From the NCBI RefSeq assembly GCF_001685395.1, contig NZ_CP014167.1, positions 3,167,501 through 3,231,500 on the forward strand: a DNA stretch of 64,000 nucleotides, read 5' to 3'. Every line of letters starts with the position of its first letter. Positions within the stretch are counted from its first letter, which is position 1. The notes beneath the pieces were generated by a model. The model was not told the DNA's origin. It made no database searches and saw only the letters and a program-made list of their open reading frames with translations. This DNA comes from Paenibacillus yonginensis (lineage in GTDB: Bacteria > Bacillota > Bacilli > Paenibacillales > Paenibacillaceae). Position numbers and translations under genes: made by a program. Shown one piece after another: positions 9,597 through 18,718 of the stretch.

Positions 9597-9719
9597 CAGA
9601 CCTTCTCATCTGCCAGAATGCCGACGCACTCTGAGGAATTAGCACCATGACATCCAAATGCGTGATTTGAATCGGTTGCTGGGCTTCATCGGGCCTTTCC
9701 CTCCGCCTCTCTTGATAAG
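9597..9719 (-). ncRNA. SAM-I (S-box) riboswitch
   Basis: The minus strand carries the S-box signature elements in order: CTTATCAAGAGAGG at the 5' P1/P2 side, GGCCCGATGAAGCCCAGCAACC (split here as the 9677-9698 segment), the P3 arm, GGTGCTAATTCC, and the closing GATGAGAAGG near 9600. The order and spacing fit Rfam SAM-I. It sits between a strong promoter and metNIQ and is followed by an intrinsic terminator, so it should terminate transcription when S-adenosylmethionine binds. Confidence 0.95.
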
Positions 9720-9764
9720 AAATATTTAATTGGGTTCACTTGTTACGAGTTGATGATAGAATTT

Positions 9765-9793
9765 AGTATAGTAAGTCTCACATCTTTTGTCAA
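9765..9793 (-). promoter_or_regulatory. Sigma-A promoter of the metNIQ operon
   Basis: Minus strand: TTGACA (9788-9793), 17-bp spacer, TATACT (9765-9770), about 45 bases upstream of the riboswitch 5' end. It is a near-consensus housekeeping promoter. Confidence 0.88.
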
Positions 9794-9843
9794 AGAAAAT
9801 TTTCAGCCTGTTTCTGGAAGCCAGCTTCCACTCGCTTTCAAAC

Positions 9844-10563
9844 TTAGCTTTTCGCCCGCTTTTCCTCGAACAGCCGGTTGATATACGAAAAAACCGCGAT
9901 CAGCGATTTGCACGCCATTTCATAACCCAGCCAAAGATCCTTCATATACCGGTCCAGGTCCTCCAGCTCGATTTTGCCATGCAGCGTCTGATGTCTCTGC
10001 CACAAATCGTCCTGCATCTCCATGTTCATGAAATGAATCTCCGTATTTCTCCGCTTCCGCAGCACGGATATCGGCTCTTTATACGCCTCTCTGATCTCGT
10101 CCAGCTCTTGCCCCAAATCGGTATGCACCTTCAAATATGGGAACTGCCGAAGCACGGTAAAATAGGAATAATGCGGTTTTACCTTCTCCGTATGCAGCTC
10201 AAAGAAATCATCCAGCACGCAGCCGAGCTTATCCAGCAGGGAGAATAAACGGATAAAGCCGTCCTTGTAAAAATAAACGTATCTGGCGTAATCGCTTTTC
10301 TCCACCGGATCCATGTCGTCGATGAAATCGGTCTTCACTTTATTCCGGAAGAAACCGGCTGCAAAGGCGCTTTGCTCCAGCTCATCGATGGAGGAAATCA
10401 GTCCCCTGACCCAAATTTCCATCTTCCGGTAATCGTGGGTGGGGTCTTGACTGCGCTTGATTTCACCCTCCACCCGTTGAACGGTTTTGACCATGGCATC
10501 AACCGCTTCCGCAATCAGACCTTCATTCTCGCGCGGAGGTTCTCCGAGTAAAGTACGCAGCAT
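9844..10563 (-). CDS. Cthe_2314-type HEPN domain protein
   Basis: Soluble, helical protein of 239 residues. I recognise the general look of the Cthe_2314 HEPN family: a long helical body and near residue 175 the motif RNTEIH, which fits the HEPN Rx4H pattern with a polar residue after Arg. Many HEPN proteins with this motif are RNases, often toxins of two-component modules, but no nucleotidyltransferase or antitoxin lies next to it. The ATG is well placed behind GAGGAGGG (6-base spacing). Neighbours are the metN leader and a UbiD gene, neither suggesting a function. The family call is from memory of sequence features and activity is not proven. Confidence 0.62.
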   Translation of the reverse strand: MLRTLLGEPPRENEGLIAEAVDAMVKTVQRVEGEIKRSQDPTHDYRKMEIWVRGLISSIDELEQSAFAAGFFRNKVKTDFIDDMDPVEKSDYARYVYFYKDGFIRLFSLLDKLGCVLDDFFELHTEKVKPHYSYFTVLRQFPYLKVHTDLGQELDEIREAYKEPISVLRKRRNTEIHFMNMEMQDDLWQRHQTLHGKIELEDLDRYMKDLWLGYEMACKSLIAVFSYINRLFEEKRAKS

Positions 10564-10641
10564 ATTTATCCCTCCTCTGGATGATCGGATCGTATCGCTA
10601 AAGAATGGAATCTGGCCCGATTGAAGCGGGTCCCTAACTTA

Positions 10642-12423
10642 TTACCCCGGAAAATACGTTTTCCAACGCTCGTCCACCAGCTTGACAATGTCCTCGCGCG
10701 GATTCAGCTCATCGGGATATCCCGGCTTCATGCGGGCATCAATGACCAGCGGCAGGCTGTAAGCCAGATGATGCTGGCGCACCTCGGCCTGCGAATAGAT
10801 GTCCGTGGCCGGATTAAAACGTGTAAATACGGTCCACAGGAACTTATTGGTGCTGGAAGCAACCGTCTTCGCATCATCCACCAGCACGACCAGCGGCCAC
10901 AGGGTTCCCCGTTCATGCAGACGGCCAAGCACCCTGGCGGCCAACTCTGGTTCCTGTTCATAGGATGCCCCGGAAACGACCAGACAACCCTTATGGTAAG
11001 GTGCAATATGGTCGATTTCCGCAATGTCCCCTTCGTTGTAATCTGCTGGCAGATCGCGCAGCTGATCGCCGACGCCGATCAGGATCGCTTTGCTGCCGTG
11101 ATTCAGCCTCTTGCCGGTGTAGTCCAGCGTGTCATGGGACGTATTGTTGAAAATAAACAGGTCGGTCGCCGGATTAAACCGCTCCAGCACCGTTTCCAAC
11201 AGCTTGCGGAAATCAGCCAGATCCAAATGCACGTCCGTCAGCATCAGGAATTTGGTCAAAGACAGCTGGCCTTGGCCCATAATGGAGAAACCGGCCACCA
11301 GCGCTTCCCGGGAATAACGCTCTTTGACGATCGCCGAAGCCAACGAATGGTGTCCCGTTTCGCCATACGTCCATACGGTATGCACAGAAGGCATGACCAG
11401 CGGGAAAGCCGGCGACAGCAGCTTCTGGAGGAAGTCGCCCAGGTAATAATCCTCCTGGCGCGGTTTGCCGACAATCGTAGCCGGATAGATGGCATCCTTG
11501 CGGTGCCACATATGTTTAACGTTCAGCACAGGGAAATCATGCTGCAGCGAATAATAGCCGTAATGGTCGCCAAACGGTCCTTCCGGACGGCGTTCATGCG
11601 GCGGCACGGAGCCGTGGATGGCAAATTCGACTTCGGCCGGAATACGGTGTCCGCCCAGCGGATTCTCTGTCATAGGCAGACGTTCGCCCATTACAAACGA
11701 AGTCATCAGCAGCTCCGGCAGATGCTCCGGCAGCGGCGCGATCGCCGAAGCGATCAGGGCTGGCGGACCTCCGATCAGAATCGTCACCGGGAGGGCCTGG
11801 TTCAGCTTCTCCGCCTCATGATAATGGAAACCGCCGCCTTTATGAATCTGCCAATGAATGCCGGTGGTTTGATCATCATACAGCTGGATGCGATACATCC
11901 CCAGGTTATGATCGCCGGCTTTGAGCGGATTCTCTGTGTAAACGAGCGGCAGCGTAATAAACGGTCCGCCATCCTCCTGCCAGCTGGTTACTTTGGGTAA
12001 TACGGCCAGCGGATTCTCCGTCCGGCAGACCTGAAGAATCGGAGCTTCGGCTTTCGATACCGTCTTCGGAACCGTCCCCCAGCCCATCTTGATAGCGTCC
12101 CAAATTAATCCGCGTTCATTCCAGACCGCCTTTGGCGTAGGCGGCATCAGCTTGTCCAGCGCCCCAACCAGGCGGTTTGCCAGCTGCTCCGGCTTAGGTC
12201 CAAAAGCCATGTCCACCCGCTTCTCTGTTCCAAACAAATTGGTAGCTACCGGGAACGGCGTTCCTTTCACGTTCGTGAACAGCAGCGCAGGGCCTCCTTC
12301 CTCAATGACTCTGCGGTGAACTTCAGCCAGCTCCAAATAAGGATCCACCGGCGCCTCAATAATGGCCAGATCGTTTTCCTTGCGGAGCGCCTCAATCCAC
12401 TGGCGTAAATTTCGATAACTCAA
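10642..12423 (-). CDS. UbiD family (prenylated-FMN) decarboxylase
   Basis: About 593 residues, longer than E. coli UbiD and similar in length to the menaquinone/futalosine-type UbiD proteins. The UbiD hallmarks are present: the prFMN/metal-binding stretch around GMYRIQLYDDQTTGIHWQIH, GGPP..ASA, the catalytic acidic region ERRPEGPFGDHYGYYS, and SP.FPL near the dimer region. The real start is probably TTG at 12423, 7 bases after GGAGGGG; the longer ATG frame starts upstream of that site. UbiD enzymes need prenyl-FMN made by UbiX, and no ubiX-like gene is in the window. The substrate could be an aromatic acid or a quinone precursor; I cannot choose. Confidence 0.88.
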   Translation of the reverse strand: MSYRNLRQWIEALRKENDLAIIEAPVDPYLELAEVHRRVIEEGGPALLFTNVKGTPFPVATNLFGTEKRVDMAFGPKPEQLANRLVGALDKLMPPTPKAVWNERGLIWDAIKMGWGTVPKTVSKAEAPILQVCRTENPLAVLPKVTSWQEDGGPFITLPLVYTENPLKAGDHNLGMYRIQLYDDQTTGIHWQIHKGGGFHYHEAEKLNQALPVTILIGGPPALIASAIAPLPEHLPELLMTSFVMGERLPMTENPLGGHRIPAEVEFAIHGSVPPHERRPEGPFGDHYGYYSLQHDFPVLNVKHMWHRKDAIYPATIVGKPRQEDYYLGDFLQKLLSPAFPLVMPSVHTVWTYGETGHHSLASAIVKERYSREALVAGFSIMGQGQLSLTKFLMLTDVHLDLADFRKLLETVLERFNPATDLFIFNNTSHDTLDYTGKRLNHGSKAILIGVGDQLRDLPADYNEGDIAEIDHIAPYHKGCLVVSGASYEQEPELAARVLGRLHERGTLWPLVVLVDDAKTVASSTNKFLWTVFTRFNPATDIYSQAEVRQHHLAYSLPLVIDARMKPGYPDELNPREDIVKLVDERWKTYFPG

Positions 12424-12578
12424 ACCATTCCCCTCCCAAGAGATGCTGTCTATATCAATTATGCGAGCTTCCAATTATCGGGATTTGCCAGCTAAAATCC
12501 GTTAATCAAATCACTTCCAACTATATCATATTTCCGCACGGAATCCTGCATCTATCCTTGCCGTCATCCCTGAAAAAC

Positions 12579-12616
12579 AAAAAGACCCGGCGGCGGCAAA
12601 ACGCCCGGCGGGTCTT
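12579..12616 (-). terminator. Terminator downstream of ctaA
   Basis: Inverted repeat AAGACCCG...CGGGTCTT with a GC-rich inner part, followed on the minus strand by a T-rich tract (TTTTTGTTTTTC), about 75 bases past the ctaA stop codon. Confidence 0.8.
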
Positions 12617-12689
12617 CAGGTACCAATCAGCTTCCAAACCGGACCGGACCTGCCCTTTCCCAGATCAGGCCGGATCATTGGCCGTTTAT

Positions 12690-13619
12690 TCACTTGCTGT
12701 TTCGGCTGAGCAGCGATGTGCGGACAGCCATGTAACACAGCAGGCCAAACAGAACCTCAATGATGAGGATATGAGAGATTGACGTAAACAGATACCAGTT
12801 GTAATCATTCACCGTATAAGTGACCGCAATCCCGGCAAAAATTTGCAGAACGATCAAAATAATGGAGGCAAGTCCCAGCCCGCGGACCTCACGGTTGCCC
12901 GACTTGTTCCGGTAAGCAAAATGGGCCAGAACCGCGATGACGACAAACAGCAGAAACGCCGCTGCGCGGTGCATGAACTGAATGCCTTCCCCGCCGGCGA
13001 GCGGCGGAACCAGCTTGCCGTTGCAGAGCGGGAAACCATAACACGCTCCGGCAGAGTCGGTATGGGTTACGTAGGCTCCGGTGTAAACCACCAGATAGGT
13101 ATAAATCGCTGTAAAAATGCTCAAATTGCGCAGTCCTTTGGCTACTTTGCGCGGAGGTTCCGCAGGAACCATCCCTTCCTGCTTGTCCTGCTCCCGGATG
13201 CCCAGCGACAGCATCACGGAGCTTGCGAACGAGATCAGGGCGAAACCGAGATGAAGCGCCATAATCGGTGCGGATTGCGTAAACACAACCGCCAAAGCGC
13301 CCATGGCCGCTTGGATAATAACAAACAATAAAGCCAGAAAAGCATAAATACGAAGGTCCAGGCGGTTTCTGCGCCAAATCATAAAGGCCACAAAAGCGGC
13401 AAGCGCCAAAATCCCGGCCAGGCCGCTCACCCCGCGGTGAGAATATTCAATAATCGACGCAAGCGTATGCGCGGGCACAAATTTGCCGTTGCACAGCGGA
13501 AACTGGCTGCCGCAGCCGAGTCCGGACTCCGTTTTGGTGACGACGCCGCCGCCAAAGGTAGCCAGGAATACGAATAACGTGGCCGCGTAAGCCAGCCATT
13601 TCAACTGTTTGGTTGTCAT
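12690..13619 (-). CDS. ctaA: Heme A synthase CtaA
   Basis: Integral membrane enzyme converting heme O to heme A for cytochrome aa3 oxidases. Eight hydrophobic segments; conserved His residues in EYSHRGVSG, LHLGFAL, MHRAAAF and the C-terminal SISHIL; two extracellular loops each with a Cys pair (LGCGSQFPLCNG and GACYGFPLCNG), typical of the Bacillus CtaA type. I take ATG 13619 (MTTKQ) rather than the in-frame ATG 15 codons upstream, because AGGTGAT precedes it. The heme O synthase gene ctaB is in the window but about 15 kb away, not adjacent as in Bacillus subtilis. Confidence 0.94.
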   Translation of the reverse strand: MTTKQLKWLAYAATLFVFLATFGGGVVTKTESGLGCGSQFPLCNGKFVPAHTLASIIEYSHRGVSGLAGILALAAFVAFMIWRRNRLDLRIYAFLALLFVIIQAAMGALAVVFTQSAPIMALHLGFALISFASSVMLSLGIREQDKQEGMVPAEPPRKVAKGLRNLSIFTAIYTYLVVYTGAYVTHTDSAGACYGFPLCNGKLVPPLAGGEGIQFMHRAAAFLLFVVIAVLAHFAYRNKSGNREVRGLGLASIILIVLQIFAGIAVTYTVNDYNWYLFTSISHILIIEVLFGLLCYMAVRTSLLSRNSK

Positions 13620-13765
13620 TCTATCACCTGCATTATATTTTATTAAAAAGCTTTGCCAATCCATGTTTCATTATACCGGATGGCAAAGCCCATATCACAG
13701 GTGACTTGTGACAAAATGTTCAACACTGTCCAATTTCAGCCGATTTGGCCTATCCACTGTGACAT

Positions 13766-14116
13766 TTATGCTTGAGTTTTGAGCGTCTCATGCACAGCTG
13801 CGGCTTTATTCAGGAAATCCTCAATCTCCGCCCGGGATTTCCGCAGCTTGTTAACGAAGCGGATTAATTCCTTGCCACCCGAATAGGCAATAAAGCTCGG
13901 GATGCCCAAAATATTCTGCTCGCGGCTGATCTCCTCCAGCTCGTCCACATCTACCTGAATCAGCTTGAGGCGGTTCGCGTACTCCTGTTCTACCTCGGGC
14001 ATAAACGGATCAATAAATTTGCAGTCTCCGCACCAATCGGCTTTATAGACCGCCACCGTAAGCCCTTCCGAACCGATTAATTCATGGAATTGCTCTGCTG
14101 TTGCCACTTTAAGCAT
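13766..14116 (-). CDS. Thioredoxin family protein
   Basis: Small soluble thioredoxin-fold protein (about 116 residues from the ATG at 14116). The active site reads WCGDC near residue 29 in KADWCGDCKFIDP, a CxxC differing from the canonical CGPC, and the cis-Pro is in GIPSF. The start is set by AAGGA 8 bases upstream; longer in-frame ATGs are less well placed. It is divergent from the DUF2515 gene and follows ctaA on the same strand after about 150 bases. The CGDC site is common in Bacillus YtpP/YusE-like thioredoxins; the redox partner is unknown. Confidence 0.88.
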   Translation of the reverse strand: MLKVATAEQFHELIGSEGLTVAVYKADWCGDCKFIDPFMPEVEQEYANRLKLIQVDVDELEEISREQNILGIPSFIAYSGGKELIRFVNKLRKSRAEIEDFLNKAAAVHETLKTQA

Positions 14117-14185
14117 GTATATCATCCTTCCCTGAAGTTCTTTTTTCTCTAAGTAGAACAAACCTTGGAGTGGAAGTCAAATCGT

Positions 14186-15601
14186 TTGGCCATAATGAAA
14201 CTATTAGAGAATTTGCGGAAAGAAGGGCAGTACGTGAGACATTCGGAAGAATACGGGGAAGAGAAACCCTGGGAAATTTGGAGAGGGATCCTGCTGTCCC
14301 TGCCTAAAGCGATCTGGCATTCGGCATCCAGCAAAGCGTCCGACCTGGCAGGCTCCAGCCGGCTGCTGCTGGCCAAACGGGAGCTCGATTGGAATGAAAC
14401 AGCGGCCGACTTTGTTCGTTCCGCCCTGGAGGAACAGCTGAAAAGAGGCGGTCAGCATGGCCGTCAGGAACAGAAATATCTGCATCAACCCTACAAGGAT
14501 TATGTGCACCTCTGTTCGGAAGAACAGGAAGCGCTGGCCGACATCGATTTGGCCCTCCGGCGGGATAACCGCAACAATGTGACCCGGACCGCGGCCTATC
14601 TCAAGCTCTACAACGATTTCCCCGAGCTTCACTGGTCCTTTCTCGCTCATATGGTCTCCCGCAATGCCGGCTGGAACATGAGTGATTTGAAAGGTGGACA
14701 GGCAGATCTGCTGCTCAGCGAGACGGACGTTTACCGCACTTACCGGTTTCTGGAACGGAGCAATGCGCTTATTTTTCAGGATGCCTATCCCCAGCTTCTG
14801 CTCTATGCCCACAGCAAACGGCTTGGCAAAAGCCTCTTTCACCTGCTCCCCCGGTTTCATGTGTCCCGCTTCATGCAGCCTTTCTGGGAGTATTTCTGGC
14901 TCAGCCGGTCCAGCAGCCTGCTGGCCGTCGGGCTCATAATCAATGAACAGAATTATATTGAGAAGAGGGTTGTCAAGCATCCTTTCTTCCAGCAGACGGT
15001 CATGCACAAGATGCCTTTCCTGCTCGGCGGCTTGAGCGGAGTCAATCAAGTGGTGTTCCCGTTCAAGCCGGCGGAAGACAATGAAAGAGGAGAGCCGCGG
15101 CTGGGCGGCCGGATCATGAGTCATTTTGCCGGTTTAAACGCCCGGATTCAATTGGGCAAACATCTATATGCCGTTTTATTTGGTTTACCCCAGGTTCAGC
15201 AGGGGGCTGAGCAGTTTGCCAGTTCTACTCCCCATACCGGCTCACGGGCCGATTACTGGCCGGGCCTGTTCTCCCCTTGCGCAGGAGAAATCAAAGCATT
15301 GCCCAGACAAGGTTCAGAGCTGCTGCAGAACCGCTTTCGGCCGGACGGAACGCTAATCTATTCCCCGCCTCTTATGGACTGCTTTGAAGACACCCCTTAT
15401 GAGCCAATCTCCAGAGAGGACTGGTTTCAGGACGACACGGCCATTGGCGACATCAGCATCCCCGATTACCCGCTGTTGTGCGAAATTACCGCCGGCCACC
15501 GGATGGATATCCTGAAACGCGCTTACGTCCATGATGCCGCTGCCGGAGCGCGGAAATGGAACGGGAAAGGACAGGAAACGAGGGAGACAGGAACTCCATA
15601 A
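14186..15601 (+). CDS. DUF2515 family protein
   Basis: About 470 residues with no clear signal peptide. The block RTAAYLKLYNDFPELHWSFL followed by AHMVSRNAGWNMSDLKG (about residues 135-175) is what I associate with DUF2515 (YppC-like) proteins of Bacilli, whose function is unknown. The start is uncertain: TTG at 14165, TTG at 14186 (GGAAG 9 bases upstream, chosen here) and ATG at 14195 are all in frame. The gene is divergent from the thioredoxin gene and convergent with the murJ-like gene across a shared terminator. Confidence 0.75.
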   Translation: MAIMKLLENLRKEGQYVRHSEEYGEEKPWEIWRGILLSLPKAIWHSASSKASDLAGSSRLLLAKRELDWNETAADFVRSALEEQLKRGGQHGRQEQKYLHQPYKDYVHLCSEEQEALADIDLALRRDNRNNVTRTAAYLKLYNDFPELHWSFLAHMVSRNAGWNMSDLKGGQADLLLSETDVYRTYRFLERSNALIFQDAYPQLLLYAHSKRLGKSLFHLLPRFHVSRFMQPFWEYFWLSRSSSLLAVGLIINEQNYIEKRVVKHPFFQQTVMHKMPFLLGGLSGVNQVVFPFKPAEDNERGEPRLGGRIMSHFAGLNARIQLGKHLYAVLFGLPQVQQGAEQFASSTPHTGSRADYWPGLFSPCAGEIKALPRQGSELLQNRFRPDGTLIYSPPLMDCFEDTPYEPISREDWFQDDTAIGDISIPDYPLLCEITAGHRMDILKRAYVHDAAAGARKWNGKGQETRETGTP

Positions 15602-15659
15602 CCCCCTTCTTTAATCCTGCATGGCTGGAAGCTGTGAGAGTGTGAGAGTGCCTGCAAAT

Positions 15660-15703
15660 TAAAAAGGCGTACAAACACCGATAGGGTGAATGTACGCCTT
15701 TTA
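15660..15703. terminator. Bidirectional terminator
   Basis: Stem AAAAAGGCGTACA with TGTACGCCTTTT and a roughly 15-base loop, flanked by A and T tracts on the appropriate sides, between convergent DUF2515 and murJ-like genes. Confidence 0.85.
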
Positions 15704-15785
15704 GGGGTATGCAGAAACTGGAACGTCCGGTACCCGCTCTCTAAAGTCTTTAGTCTGCCGGACCTGTCCAATATCTAGGCCGGAC

Positions 15786-17420
15786 TTATCCCTCCGAACG
15801 TTTGCCGGAAGCCGGAGCAAACCGCATCAGCGGCCGCAGCAGCCGGCGGATCGCATTTGGATAGCTGTCCAGCTCTTCGCGCCGGATGACGCGCAGCAGA
15901 ATCAGCATGACCGGATAAAGCGCAACGGTTACGCCGCCTACAAGGCAGCAGGTAATAAAGAAAGCGACCCGATGAGGCATCACATGAACCAGCTGAATCC
16001 CGGCTTCATTCAATCCGTAACCGACAGCAGCCAGCACGACCACGGTAACAAGGAAGCCTGTCCAGCGTTTGCCGAGGATCGAGAACGGAACGATTTGCTT
16101 CAGGGAACGAATGTTGAGCAGTGTGATGACCAGGAAACAAATGCCCGTTCCGGCCACGATTCCGTAAATGCCGAATACCGGCGCCAGCGCAAAGCTGACC
16201 GCCAGCTTGACCACGATCCCGATCAGGACATGGACCATCGACAGGTTCGGTTTGCCCATGCTAAGCAGAATCGCGCTGCTGGTTGACATTGTAATTTGAA
16301 AAATGGTCCCGAGCGTCAGCAGGGCAATAATGCCGCTGCCGTCCAACGAGCTGTACAGCATCCCGTTGACCGAGTAGGCCGCCGTACACAAAGCAAGCAC
16401 TACCGGCATGCCAGTGATGACGGAGATCCGCATTGCCAGCGTGATCTGCTTCTCCAGATAAGGCATGTCCTTCCGTGCAAACGCGCCGGAAATGATCGGG
16501 ATCAGCGATGTACTGAGCGCAATGGACAGAATCGGCGGAATCCCGGCGATGCTTTGCGCCCGGCTGCCGAGAATACCGAGCAGGTAAGTCGCTTGGTCTA
16601 ATCCGATCTGGCCTTTCAGCATCGGTTTTACAATCGAGCTGTCTATGAAATAGACGGCCGGTATAGCGAGCGACGAAAGCACAATAGGAATCGACAATTT
16701 GAAGATATTGGCATAAATCTTCCTGAAAGGAAGCGCCGGCTCGCCTGTCGACAAATCCTCCTGCGGCGTCTCCTTGTCGGACCGTTTCAGCTTAAAGGCA
16801 TAATACAGCATGATAGCAAAAGCACCGATACTTCCCAAAACACCACCGAAGGAAGCACCTGCAGCAACCCATTTATCTGCATATCCAGCACTAACCATTA
16901 CAACCGCGATGGCGATTGCCGTAATTACACGAAGGATTTGTTCTACAATTTGCGAAACCCCGCCGGCACTCATATTATTGCGGCCCTGGAAATATCCCCG
17001 CATCATGGCTACAGTCGGGAATAACAGCAGGGCAGGAGCAATGGCCCTAATGGCTGGTGTGGCTTCCGGAGCTGATATCAATCTGGCGTACACCGGCGCC
17101 AGGACATACAGAAGAACTGTAATCAGAACTCCAGTAACGGCAGCAAAAATAAGCGCAGCCTTATAAATCCGTTTTGCCTCCCCAGGCCGCTGCAAAGCAT
17201 ACCGCTCGGAGACCATTTTACTAAGCGTACTCGGAATACCTGCAGTCGCAACCGTTAACAAGAGCAAATAAACCGTATTCGAAATCGTAAACGACGCATT
17301 CCCCACCGCGCCAAAAAGATGTTCAAGCGGAACCCGCTGCGCCATCCCCAGCACGCGGGCCACAAGAGCAGCCACGGCCAGAATCAGCGTTCCCTTAATA
17401 AAAGATTCCTTCTTAGACAA
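15786..17420 (-). CDS. MurJ-like lipid II flippase / polysaccharide biosynthesis MOP protein (YtgP family)
   Basis: Multi-pass membrane protein of the MOP superfamily with about 14 helices. The N-terminal block (FIKGTLILAVAALVARVLGM) and MMRGYFQGRNNM are characteristic of the YtgP/SpoVB branch. With the TTG start at 17420 (GAGGG 8 bases upstream) the protein is 544 residues, matching the length of B. subtilis YtgP, a functional lipid II flippase. The longer ATG frame lacks a ribosome site. It is the third gene after the HAD phosphatase and DUF456 genes. A stage V sporulation role (SpoVB) is the alternative within the same family. Confidence 0.9.
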   Translation of the reverse strand: MSKKESFIKGTLILAVAALVARVLGMAQRVPLEHLFGAVGNASFTISNTVYLLLLTVATAGIPSTLSKMVSERYALQRPGEAKRIYKAALIFAAVTGVLITVLLYVLAPVYARLISAPEATPAIRAIAPALLLFPTVAMMRGYFQGRNNMSAGGVSQIVEQILRVITAIAIAVVMVSAGYADKWVAAGASFGGVLGSIGAFAIMLYYAFKLKRSDKETPQEDLSTGEPALPFRKIYANIFKLSIPIVLSSLAIPAVYFIDSSIVKPMLKGQIGLDQATYLLGILGSRAQSIAGIPPILSIALSTSLIPIISGAFARKDMPYLEKQITLAMRISVITGMPVVLALCTAAYSVNGMLYSSLDGSGIIALLTLGTIFQITMSTSSAILLSMGKPNLSMVHVLIGIVVKLAVSFALAPVFGIYGIVAGTGICFLVITLLNIRSLKQIVPFSILGKRWTGFLVTVVVLAAVGYGLNEAGIQLVHVMPHRVAFFITCCLVGGVTVALYPVMLILLRVIRREELDSYPNAIRRLLRPLMRFAPASGKRSEG

Positions 17421-17474
17421 ACAGAATTCCCTCTTTCCCCAAGTCCCCTTTACGCGGAGACTTTCTTCGGACAA

Positions 17475-17966
17475 TTAGAAGCTGAAGATCCAGATAAAAA
17501 AGACGACAATCATCACGATCTGCAGAATGATCTTGACCGCCATGCTGCTGAACAATCCAACAACGGAGCCTACGCCGGCTTTGATAGATTGCTTAAGCCC
17601 GGCTCCTGTCAGCAGTTCGCCGATCACCGCGCCTATAAACGGGCCGATGACCAGACCAAAGGCCGGTATGACAAACGGCCCGATAATAGCTCCGATTGTA
17701 CTCAGCCAGACGGAAGCCTTACTGCCGCCAAACCTTTTGACGCCCCATGCCCCGACCAGATAATCCGCGACAAGCAGGATCACCACGATCAGCGACTGCA
17801 GCGTCCAGAAGAACCAGCCGAAATGCTGGAAGCCGAAAAACCAGCCATAAACAAAAAAGGCCGCATAAACGGCAACCACACCGGGCAGTACGGGAATGAT
17901 CGCTCCGGCAAGTCCTGTAGCAAACAACGCGATGACTAAAATCCACCCGATGACATCAAGCCACAT
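17475..17966 (-). CDS. DUF456 membrane protein
   Basis: A 163-residue, very hydrophobic protein with about four to five membrane segments and glycine-rich repeats (GAIIGPFVIPAFGLVIGPFIGAV, about positions 92-114), the DUF456 pattern (YqgC-like). Function unknown. Its ribosome site GAGGTG overlaps the end of the upstream HAD gene (5-base gap) and the murJ-like gene follows, so the three are probably co-transcribed. Confidence 0.88.
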   Translation of the reverse strand: MWLDVIGWILVIALFATGLAGAIIPVLPGVVAVYAAFFVYGWFFGFQHFGWFFWTLQSLIVVILLVADYLVGAWGVKRFGGSKASVWLSTIGAIIGPFVIPAFGLVIGPFIGAVIGELLTGAGLKQSIKAGVGSVVGLFSSMAVKIILQIVMIVVFFIWIFSF

Positions 17967-17971
17967 GTGTT

Positions 17972-18718
17972 TTACACCTCTTCGGCAAAAATAAATTTCC
18001 GGATAACTTCCGCAATTCCGTCATCATTATTGGAGGACGTTACGTAATCCGCATTTTCTTTGACGGCCAGCTGAGCATTCCCCATAGCCACGCCAACAGC
18101 TGCTGCCTGAATGGCTGCCAGATCGTTTAAGCTGTCGCCAACGGCAATCGTCTCCGTCATTTCGATGCCAAGCAGTCCGCAAAGGGTACGAATCCCGCTG
18201 GCTTTGCTTACACCCTGCGGATTGACCTCGATATTCCAGGGGGCTGAATTGGTAATCTCCAGGCCGCCCATATTCTGAAGCTCCATCAGCACTTGATGGC
18301 GAATCTCTTCGTCATGAACGTTATACCCGAATTTCAGCCATTCTTTCTCCTTGATAACCCCTTCATACCAGTTCTCTTCATTAAACAGTCCTTCGACAGA
18401 ATAAGCCCAGAACCAGACATTAAGGGTCCGAGACAGCTTATACATCTTCTCGACCAGCTCGGGACCCAGCAGTTCCCGGCGATACAGCTCTTTAGGGTTT
18501 CGCCAAATTTCACTGCCGTTCACTGTAATCATCGGCGTATCCAGTCCCAGCTCTTCTCCGAACGGGGCGGCTTCGCTGTAAGATCTTCCGGTAGACAAGC
18601 AGACATGCACACCGGCATCCAAAGCTTTGTGAATCCATTTTGCCGTTTCCGGGGAAATCTGATGGTTGTCTGTGAGCAGCGTTCCGTCCATATCAAGCGC
18701 AAGCAAGCGGTATTTCAT
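17972..18718 (-). CDS. Cof-type HAD-IIB phosphatase
   Basis: Soluble phosphohydrolase, 248 residues. HAD motif I is DMDGTLL at residues 9-15 (nucleophile first Asp), motif II is CLSTGRS near residue 39, motif III Lys lies in the cap-following region, and motif IV is VGDSLNDLAAI near residue 198. The class IIB cap fits Cof/YwpJ-like sugar phosphate phosphatases. The ATG follows GAGGAGATGAGCCA. Substrate unknown. Confidence 0.92.
   Translation of the reverse strand: MKYRLLALDMDGTLLTDNHQISPETAKWIHKALDAGVHVCLSTGRSYSEAAPFGEELGLDTPMITVNGSEIWRNPKELYRRELLGPELVEKMYKLSRTLNVWFWAYSVEGLFNEENWYEGVIKEKEWLKFGYNVHDEEIRHQVLMELQNMGGLEITNSAPWNIEVNPQGVSKASGIRTLCGLLGIEMTETIAVGDSLNDLAAIQAAAVGVAMGNAQLAVKENADYVTSSNNDDGIAEVIRKFIFAEEV

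Noticed and set aside
10621-12000. Long plus-strand open frame (459 codons)
   Set aside because: It is the antisense shadow of the UbiD gene: no ribosome site, Arg/Gln/His-rich product, and the minus-strand protein has clear family motifs.
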